Of a stretch of DNA of 64,000 nt, positions 59,020-64,000 are shown piece by piece; position 1 is the stretch's first letter; every line of letters begins with the position of its first letter. The position numbers and the translations under genes are program-made. Origin of the DNA: Gillisella vitis (GTDB lineage Bacteria; Pseudomonadota; Alphaproteobacteria; Rhizobiales; Rhizobiaceae); assembly GCF_001541345.2 (NCBI RefSeq), contig NZ_LMVL02000001.1, positions 62,001-126,000 of the forward strand. The letters are read 5' to 3'. The notes under the pieces were generated by a model that did no database searches, was not told the DNA's origin, and worked only from the letters and a program-made list of their open reading frames with translations.

Positions 59020-59055
59020 CTGGACCTTGGTTAGGTAAGCTGAGTATCGAAGTCA
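59020..59055 (-). promoter_or_regulatory. fbpA promoter with IRO-like (RirA) box
   Basis: On the minus strand TTGACT (rc of 59051-59056) is followed after 17 bases by TAACCA, an acceptable promoter. Overlapping the -35 is TGA-N9-TCA (59041-59055), the core of the rhizobial iron-responsive operator. Iron-replete repression by RirA is inferred; the motif is short and could occur by chance. Confidence 0.45.
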
Positions 59056-59267
59056 AGTTACTCTTGGTTGGGAGGTCTGTGGCTGTTGAACGGTTTAGCT
59101 GTATGCTGTTTCTAGAATGACGGTTGCGTATGCCTATGAGCATGGGAATGAGGGGCTTGACGCCTTTTGTCGCATTACGGTTGCAATCAGTATTGCTTTT
59201 CTGATCACGATGAATTGTACCCTGGGGAAGGGAACCGTCGATTTGAGAGGGCAAATTTCAACGCTTT

Positions 59268-61448
59268 TTACGGCGCGTTGGCGGCTTTTGCGGATAGGGT
59301 CGAAGCTGCCGCCGCATCATTGATTGCGGTGCCATCGGAACGTACGACGACCGCATTGGAAGCGAGATTGAGCCCCGCGGCCTTGAAGGCGGCGAGCAGG
59401 CGTTTGATACCCTCGCGCTTGATCAGGCTGGGATTGCCGGGTCGGCAAGTGAATTTGAACCGGATGACCATGGAATTCTCATTGACCTCCTGAATGCCCT
59501 GCATTTTGAGAGGAATGAGAAAATCGCCCGCAAATTCCGGTTCTTCTAACAGTGACAGACCGACTTTTTTGGCCGTCTTGCGGATCATTTCCAGATCGGC
59601 GTCGCGGTCGAAGCGCAATTCGAATTTAATCGTGCCCCAATCGCGACTGTAGTTGGTAACGGCGGCGATCTGGCCAAAGGGCACTGTATGCACAGGGCCA
59701 TTGTGGTGGCGCAAACGAACGGAGCGCAGCGAAATCTGCTCGACAGTGCCCTGTAGCTTGCCAACATCAATATATTCATCGATCCGGAAGGCGTCTTCCG
59801 CCAGGAAAAATATGCCGGAAACGACATCCTTGACGAGCGCTTGCGATCCGAACGAGACGGCAAGGCCAAGCACGCCGAAGCCTGCGAGAAGCGGCGCGAC
59901 ATTGACGCCGAGCGAGGACAGGATGACCAGAAGTGCGACGGCGAGCACCGCGCCCATGACCAGATTGCGCACGACAGGCAGAACCGTGGACAACCGGCTC
60001 GTGGTTTTCTGTTCGCCATCATCCTCGTGACCCGGTAGCTTGACGGTGTTGACCGGGGATATGGTCTCGAAAAACTTCCAGAGAAAGCCGCAGACAAAGG
60101 CGCTGCAGACAATGGTAATGCCAAATTGCTGTAAATGGTTCAGCCAGTAGGAGGCATCCACCCCGGCATTGGCCAGAAGCGGTTGCCACAAGATGACGGT
60201 GATGTGAATTCCAATCAGCCAGATCGCGCCGGAAAACGGGATGCGCAACGCCCAGAGCAGGACCGAGTGGAAACCGGGGCCATAGACGGCTTCCCGTCGT
60301 ATTGCCAGATATTGAAACAGGCCAGAGACACCGCGATGCAGGATGGGAATCAGTATGAACACGATCTGGCTGATGCCTGACACGCGCACCCAAAGGACGT
60401 TTTGAGCCGTGCCGGCAACCAGAAGACCGAGCAGCCATATAACAATTGTGGAAACGATGTAGAAATTGACGATCAAATTGCCGGTAATACGCTGCCATCC
60501 GTTGACATGGCCAGAATGAGAGTTGGCGATGTCGCGCCGCCCCACGATAAACCAGACCAGCAGATAGGCGGTGACGATAGTGGAGCTGAGGAACAGCCAG
60601 CCATCCACCGCCATCGGGGCTAGCCCGCGGGCATCGGCCAGATTAAGGCTGCTATGGGTAAAGCCGGACAGAAACCCGAAGCCCACCATCATTTTGAGAT
60701 GCCAGGATGGTTTGGCGATATCGAATAACGGTTCGAAACCATTGATCCTGGCAAAGAGCAGGCGACCGAAACTGGCAAAGATCGCTGTCGTCATGGCGAT
60801 ATGAATGAAGCTGGAGGTGACCTCTTTGCCAAATGAGCCGGAGACCATGCCCATATGGGCGCCATTGCGCGCCAAAACCACGAAAATGACGACCGCAAGC
60901 AGATCTCCGGCCAGCCGCAGGCCTGCCCATAAAGCCTTGCCAAGTGGCCCGCGATCCGGACCAAGACGGGGCATGAGCCGTGCGAACGCCATTAGAAACA
61001 CGGCTGATGTCGCGAGCCCGGCAACGATAGCGCCCGCGGCCGTTAGGCTGAGTTCCTTCATGCCTGTTTGCTCTTCATGCAAAGATTGCATGCTGTTGCT
61101 AAACGCTGCTGGCAAGCTTTGCAGACCCGTTAAAGCGACGGTCCCGCCACGCCGAAGGGCGTTTGCCACCTCTGCGTAAGCAGCCGTCATCATGTCAGCT
61201 TCCATGCTGGCGGAACTGGATTGCGCAGGTTGGGCGGTGGTTACTCCGGACGGTGTGGACGATAAAGGAAGGCTTGTGGGTGGCGCTTGCTGGAGGACCG
61301 CATTGTTCTGCTCCACAGAGACCTTGGCCGGAACCTTAGTGCTGTCCTGTGCGGCAACCCGTGACGTTATTCCGCTGGAAAGGCTTGAGAGGAAGAGGAT
61401 GGCGATGATCAGGCCGGTATGCCGGCACCTTGCGATAAGCTGTGTCAT
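59268..61448 (-). CDS. Large MscS-family mechanosensitive channel
   Basis: A 726-residue inner-membrane protein with a signal-like N-terminus (LIAILFLSSLSSGITSRVAA), a periplasmic segment and about ten transmembrane helices. The MscS pore/beta-domain block is LGLAVSFGSQALVKDVVSGIFFLAEDAFRIDEYIDVG near 540-575, followed by the cytoplasmic cage domain. Large channels of this kind (YbiO/MscM-like) release solutes on hypo-osmotic shock. The ATG at 61448 has a GGGGGAAC site and is preferred to 61472. The last 50 residues are Ala-rich and unconserved. Confidence 0.9.
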   Translation of the reverse strand: MTQLIARCRHTGLIIAILFLSSLSSGITSRVAAQDSTKVPAKVSVEQNNAVLQQAPPTSLPLSSTPSGVTTAQPAQSSSASMEADMMTAAYAEVANALRRGGTVALTGLQSLPAAFSNSMQSLHEEQTGMKELSLTAAGAIVAGLATSAVFLMAFARLMPRLGPDRGPLGKALWAGLRLAGDLLAVVIFVVLARNGAHMGMVSGSFGKEVTSSFIHIAMTTAIFASFGRLLFARINGFEPLFDIAKPSWHLKMMVGFGFLSGFTHSSLNLADARGLAPMAVDGWLFLSSTIVTAYLLVWFIVGRRDIANSHSGHVNGWQRITGNLIVNFYIVSTIVIWLLGLLVAGTAQNVLWVRVSGISQIVFILIPILHRGVSGLFQYLAIRREAVYGPGFHSVLLWALRIPFSGAIWLIGIHITVILWQPLLANAGVDASYWLNHLQQFGITIVCSAFVCGFLWKFFETISPVNTVKLPGHEDDGEQKTTSRLSTVLPVVRNLVMGAVLAVALLVILSSLGVNVAPLLAGFGVLGLAVSFGSQALVKDVVSGIFFLAEDAFRIDEYIDVGKLQGTVEQISLRSVRLRHHNGPVHTVPFGQIAAVTNYSRDWGTIKFELRFDRDADLEMIRKTAKKVGLSLLEEPEFAGDFLIPLKMQGIQEVNENSMVIRFKFTCRPGNPSLIKREGIKRLLAAFKAAGLNLASNAVVVRSDGTAINDAAAASTLSAKAANAP

Positions 61449-61558
61449 CTCGTTCCCCCGGCGTTTAGCCATCCGGCTATGCTATGCCTTGGGAAGTATT
61501 ATCGCGATTTTCTGAAAAATCAGCAAAGCCATCGCGAAGCCATGCGAAATTTCATGCA

Positions 61559-61591
61559 AAAATGGCGCGAGACAGAGTCTCGCGCCATTTT
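61559..61591 (-). terminator. Terminator of the BA14K-family gene
   Basis: A perfect 15-bp stem (61559-61573 with 61577-61591) and a 3-base loop, followed on the minus strand by a T-run. It lies 20 bases beyond the BA14K stop. Confidence 0.88.
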
Positions 61592-61610
61592 ACCGTTGAT
61601 GAAGAGAGAA

Positions 61611-62081
61611 TTACGGGGAAACGCACTGGCGGCGTGGGCCATAATTGGGCTGGAACGTATTGTCCGAGGCCCGGTAGGACCGGTAGCGATTATAGCACCA
61701 TTGAGTATGCGAGTTTCCACCCTGTGGCCGTGCGCTGAGGGCGCCGCCAATGATAGCACCTGCGGCCAAACCACCAATAATCGCGCCCGCATTGCTGCGG
61801 TTATGGCGACGGTGATATCTGTCACGATCGTAGCGGTTATAGCCGCGACGGCCGTCCCAATTGCGATCGCTATGGCGACGGGGACCAGGAACATAGCGGC
61901 GTTGGCGGCGATCATCAGCCCAACTATTTTCCGCCACTTGGACGCCGCCCTGTCCTGCGCTCGGAACGCTCTGCGTCTGTGCAGGTTGCGAAAGTGCTGT
62001 TGGTGCGGCGGATGCGCCAACCGGCGCCATACCTGTCAGCAGTGTCGCCGCTGACAGCAGAATTGCGGCAATTTTTTTCAT
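61611..62081 (-). CDS. BA14K-family (lectin-like) secreted protein
   Basis: A 156-residue protein with a signal peptide ([20 protein letters not shown], ending ASAAP). An Arg/Tyr/His-rich low-complexity stretch ([19 protein letters not shown]) follows, then a glycine-rich hydrophobic helix [17 protein letters not shown] and a C-terminal [20 protein letters not shown] motif. The last motif is the BA14K signature seen in Brucella and rhizobial surface proteins. It is probably in the outer envelope. The start at 62081 has a GAGGA site. Confidence 0.85.
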   Translation of the reverse strand: MKKIAAILLSAATLLTGMAPVGASAAPTALSQPAQTQSVPSAGQGGVQVAENSWADDRRQRRYVPGPRRHSDRNWDGRRGYNRYDRDRYHRRHNRSNAGAIIGGLAAGAIIGGALSARPQGGNSHTQWCYNRYRSYRASDNTFQPNYGPRRQCVSP

Positions 62082-62303
62082 TTCCTCACCTGTTTCTGTC
62101 TTTGATTTCACCGGTAAACTGTTTGCCAGCAAGAAAAGTTCCCCGGGTTGGGAGTTTAGGGCCTCGTATTTTACGGCACGTGCTGAAACATACGGGATGG
62201 TATTTTGCCATCTCAGTGAACATCCCGCGTAAACTCACCTTTTCGGGAACAAAGTCGTTTGTGGCGGCTTTATTACGAACTTCACAAACGGGAGCGGTTC
62301 TCG

Positions 62304-62666
62304 ATGAAATATATTTTCCCAATTCTATTGGTCACAGCAATGCCGGCCATGGCCCAATCGCCGCAGCTCGAACAGGCTTGTCATACGGTGCTGCAAAATT
62401 TTCTGATGAAGCCGGATGTGAAAATCGGCCAGACGCAGAGCTTTCCTGAATTAACCCCTCCAGGGGCACGCATCACCTTTTCCGAGCGACAGGATGCCGA
62501 TGCCTCGAAGATGGATGATGTCATCGATTGCGAGTTTCAAAAAGCGACCGCACCTTTCGGTCTGACCAAGTTCTGCATTTCCAGCACCTGCTATTCGCCA
62601 GGGGAGCGCGCCGACGACCGCCGCCGCCGTTTCGAGGAAATGCAGGCGTTGATGAACAGAAAATAA
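62304..62666 (+). CDS. Small secreted hypothetical protein
   Basis: A 120-residue protein with a short signal peptide (MKYIFPILLVTAMPAMAQ). The mature part holds four cysteines, two in a CISSTC pair, plausibly forming disulphides, and ends in an Arg-rich helix (RADDRRRRFEEMQALM). A GGGAG site precedes the ATG at 62304. No family is recognised. It is divergent from the BA14K gene. Confidence 0.75.
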   Translation: MKYIFPILLVTAMPAMAQSPQLEQACHTVLQNFLMKPDVKIGQTQSFPELTPPGARITFSERQDADASKMDDVIDCEFQKATAPFGLTKFCISSTCYSPGERADDRRRRFEEMQALMNRK

Positions 62667-62772
62667 CGGCTTTGCTGCATATCCTTGAAGGATTGCCGAG
62701 AGGTGGCACTTCGGAGCTGGGAATGCATGACTGCCAGACAACATTCCAAGTCAAACACAATTTTGAGATGAC

Positions 62773-62934
62773 ATGACACAACACGCTAGCAAACCAAGAC
62801 GTCGCATGCAGATTTTCGTCGGCTCCCTTTTCATCATTGGCTGCCTTATCGGTGGCTACTACGTGATTGGCTATCATCCCGGTGAAGTGGAACCAGAAAA
62901 CCCACTCAACAGCTCCAGCCAAACTAACCCGTAA
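62773..62934 (+). CDS. Small single-pass membrane protein, 53 residues
   Basis: The frame begins MTQHASKPRRRMQ, with a basic N-terminus, then one transmembrane helix (IFVGSLFIIGCLIGGYYVIG, residues 14-33) and a polar tail rich in Pro, Glu and Ser. It has the charge pattern of a small inner-membrane protein with its N-terminus inside. The ribosome site is weak (TGAGATG). It is too short for a domain call. Confidence 0.55.
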   Translation: MTQHASKPRRRMQIFVGSLFIIGCLIGGYYVIGYHPGEVEPENPLNSSSQTNP

Positions 62935-62998
62935 GGTCTGCTTTCAGCATCAGAGCGAGAAAACAGAAGCTGATATTTCATATATATAAGAGAAAACA

Positions 62999-63040
62999 AT
63001 GGCTTCCTGTGTAGTCGCTCTTCGTGACTTACGCTTCTGA
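62999..63040 (+). other. Possible 13-residue leader ORF
   Basis: An ATG at 62999 opens a 13-residue frame (MASCVVALRDLRF) ending in TGA. It follows the AT-rich TATATATAAG stretch (about 62980-62990), which may be a promoter -10. It may be spurious. It is recorded because two further short frames precede the exporter gene. Confidence 0.25.
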
Positions 63041-63057
63041 AATCATCCAGTCACGGC

Positions 63058-63092
63058 GCAACAGCCTTCCTTAGCAGAAGGTCGGCTGTTGC
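63058..63092 (+). other. Stem-loop in the exporter leader
   Basis: GCAACAGCC (63058-63066) pairs with GGCTGTTGC (63084-63092), with a short internal CTTC/GAAG pairing. There is no U-run on either strand. It lies between the small membrane-protein gene and the leader peptide frame. Confidence 0.45.
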
Positions 63093-63202
63093 CGAAATAC
63101 CGCAGTCCCTGCGTTTTATCCCAAAATTGCAAATCACTTATTGGCTTCAGAATCGAGTCGATCTAAAAACCATTTATGTTCAACACCAATCAGGGAGGCT
63201 TT

Positions 63203-63271
63203 ATGGCATATTTTTCCACCTCCCCGGTGGCCAGCGCCAATTTCATGTTGGTAGGCGCCATCCGCAGTTAA
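63203..63271 (+). CDS. 22-residue leader peptide upstream of an ABC exporter
   Basis: An ATG at 63203 with an excellent AGGGAGG ribosome site (63192-63198) opens a 22-codon frame beginning MAYFSTSPVASANF and ending GAIRS, with TAA at 63269. Immediately around the stop is a small stem CGCAG/CTGCG (63264-63268, 63274-63278) and after it GTAACGG/CCGTTAC (63283-63289, 63295-63301). A strong ribosome site on so short a frame, next to hairpins and 150 bases before a transporter gene, is the pattern of a ribosome-arrest leader peptide. No homologue is recalled. Confidence 0.6.
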   Translation: MAYFSTSPVASANFMLVGAIRS

Positions 63272-63390
63272 CCTGCGTGTGCGTAACGGTCAGTCCGTTA
63301 CCTTGTGTTGAATCCGGCTGGTCCGGGAATAGAAATTTCTCCCTCTAACGCCACTTTATCGCGTCTCCGCGCGGTTTCCATTCTATTCAT

Positions 63391-63432
63391 ATGTTGGAGC
63401 CGGCTCGCGCCGGAATTTTCCTATGGCTTTAG
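63391..63432 (+). other. Second upstream ORF overlapping the exporter start; start-region hairpin
   Basis: An ATG at 63391 opens a 13-residue frame (MLEPARAGIFLWL) whose TAG (63430-63432) lies inside the exporter gene, seven bases past its ATG at 63423. The hairpin CCGGC-TCGC-GCCGG (63400-63413) partly covers the exporter's likely ribosome site (GGAA at 63412-63415). Translation of this frame would open the hairpin, so it may act with the leader peptide to control the exporter. Confidence 0.4.
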
Positions 63433-64000
63433 GTTATAAATCTCGCCGTGGCGGGGCATTTCGCAGCGTTTTCGGTTTTTGTGCGGTTCATTGGCGCCGG
63501 CAGCCGGGGCGTGTGGTGTTCATGCTGTTTGCCGTATTGCTTTCCACTTTGGCGGATGTGTTGACGCCGCTGTTTTCCGGTCGTTTGGTCGACGCGGTTG
63601 TCTCGGGCCGTGCCGATGACAGCCTTGCGTGGAACAGCGCGCTTGCCGCCTTCGCCTGGCTGATGGCGCTTTCCGCCGGAGCTGTCTTGCTGCGCCATGC
63701 AACGTTTACCGCCATTATCGGCTTTACGCTGCGCTCCATGTCGGACATTGCCGCCGATGCCTTCTCTCGCATTCAGCGCTTTTCCAGCGATTGGCATGCC
63801 AATAGTTTCGCTGGCTCGACGGTGCGCAAAGTGACACGCGGCATGTGGGCACTCGACCTGTTGAACGACACGGTTTTCGTCGCGCTGTTTCCCTCGCTTG
63901 TCATGCTGATCGGTTCCACTGTGCTCATGACCTGGCATTGGCCGATGATGGGCCTGTTGGTCGGGGTCGGGTCCGTTTGCTTCGTGTTGTTTACGGCAAT
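63423..64000 (+). CDS. ABC exporter, transmembrane domain (3'-truncated by window edge)
   Basis: The frame opens MALGYKSRRGGAFRSVFGF and stays open to the end of the window (about 192 residues). It shows the start of a type-1 exporter transmembrane domain: a polar N-terminus, TM1 (VVFMLFAVLLSTLADVLTPL), FSGRLVDAVVSG, TM2 (ALAAFAWLMALSAGAVLL), the long cytoplasmic loop RSMSDIAADAFSRIQRFSSDWH and TM3/4. The ATPase domain lies beyond the window. Substrates of this group include lipids and drugs. The ribosome site GGAA lies in a hairpin. Confidence 0.85.
   Translation, partial: MALGYKSRRGGAFRSVFGFCAVHWRRQPGRVVFMLFAVLLSTLADVLTPLFSGRLVDAVVSGRADDSLAWNSALAAFAWLMALSAGAVLLRHATFTAIIGFTLRSMSDIAADAFSRIQRFSSDWHANSFAGSTVRKVTRGMWALDLLNDTVFVALFPSLVMLIGSTVLMTWHWPMMGLLVGVGSVCFVLFTA

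Noticed and set aside
63127-63348. 73-residue plus-strand frame in the exporter leader
   Set aside because: It has no ribosome site and no recognisable sequence; the alternative-frame 22-codon leader has a much better start signal.

Overview
The window is gene-dense, about 60% GC, and reads as chromosomal DNA of an alphaproteobacterium in the Rhizobiaceae, most likely the Agrobacterium/Allorhizobium/Rhizobium group. The evidence is the rhizobial-style pca/pob gene set with divergent PcaQ, a BA14K-family protein, an FtsK paralogue with a long Ala/Pro/Val-rich N-terminus, a RIME-like mosaic palindrome and a candidate RirA-type iron box. The species is an inference. I saw no tRNA, rRNA, IS element, prophage or CRISPR array. 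Most of the window is catabolic and transport modules, each with its own regulator.

Layout. 1-2832: a recQ helicase truncated by the window edge, then an FAD monooxygenase. 2841-5839: alanine racemase and D-amino acid dehydrogenase (dadX-dadA), divergent from an Lrp-type regulator. 5940-17170: a catabolic island with a GntR/FCD regulator, an AA_synth protein, an alpha/beta hydrolase, a flavin reductase fused to a degenerate Nudix-like domain, a luciferase-like monooxygenase, an aldehyde dehydrogenase, a PotDBCA-like ABC importer and a succinate-semialdehyde-type dehydrogenase. Two near-identical operator/promoter sites precede the regulator and the first enzyme. The set suggests import and oxidative opening of a nitrogen-containing compound, possibly a ring, down to a semialdehyde and a dicarboxylate.

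17272-31544: two divergent operons around a second GntR/FCD regulator, reading as a non-phosphorylating L-fucose (or similar 6-deoxysugar) pathway. They encode a ribose-type ABC importer, an aldo/keto sugar dehydrogenase, an aldonolactonase, a FucU mutarotase, a UxaA-type dehydratase and several polyol/alcohol dehydrogenases. 31574-38122: the two-component system TctDE, divergent from an orphan periplasmic binding protein and the tripartite tricarboxylate transporter tctCBA, closed by a strong terminator. 38413-39769: a 55-residue gene and a TerC-like DUF475 membrane protein.

40166-50601: a complete protocatechuate/4-hydroxybenzoate module, with pcaF-J-I, pcaR, an AraC-type pobR, pobA, pcaQ and pcaDCHGB. 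Together these convert 4-hydroxybenzoate to succinyl-CoA and acetyl-CoA. 50642-54913: an AcuI-like reductase and a soluble-looking FtsK paralogue. 55138-58980: an Fbp-type ferric-iron ABC importer. 59268-62934: a large MscS-type channel, a BA14K protein and two small envelope-type proteins. From 62935 a long leader with two short upstream ORFs and several hairpins precedes an ABC exporter that runs off the right edge; this is the best candidate for an undescribed regulatory device.
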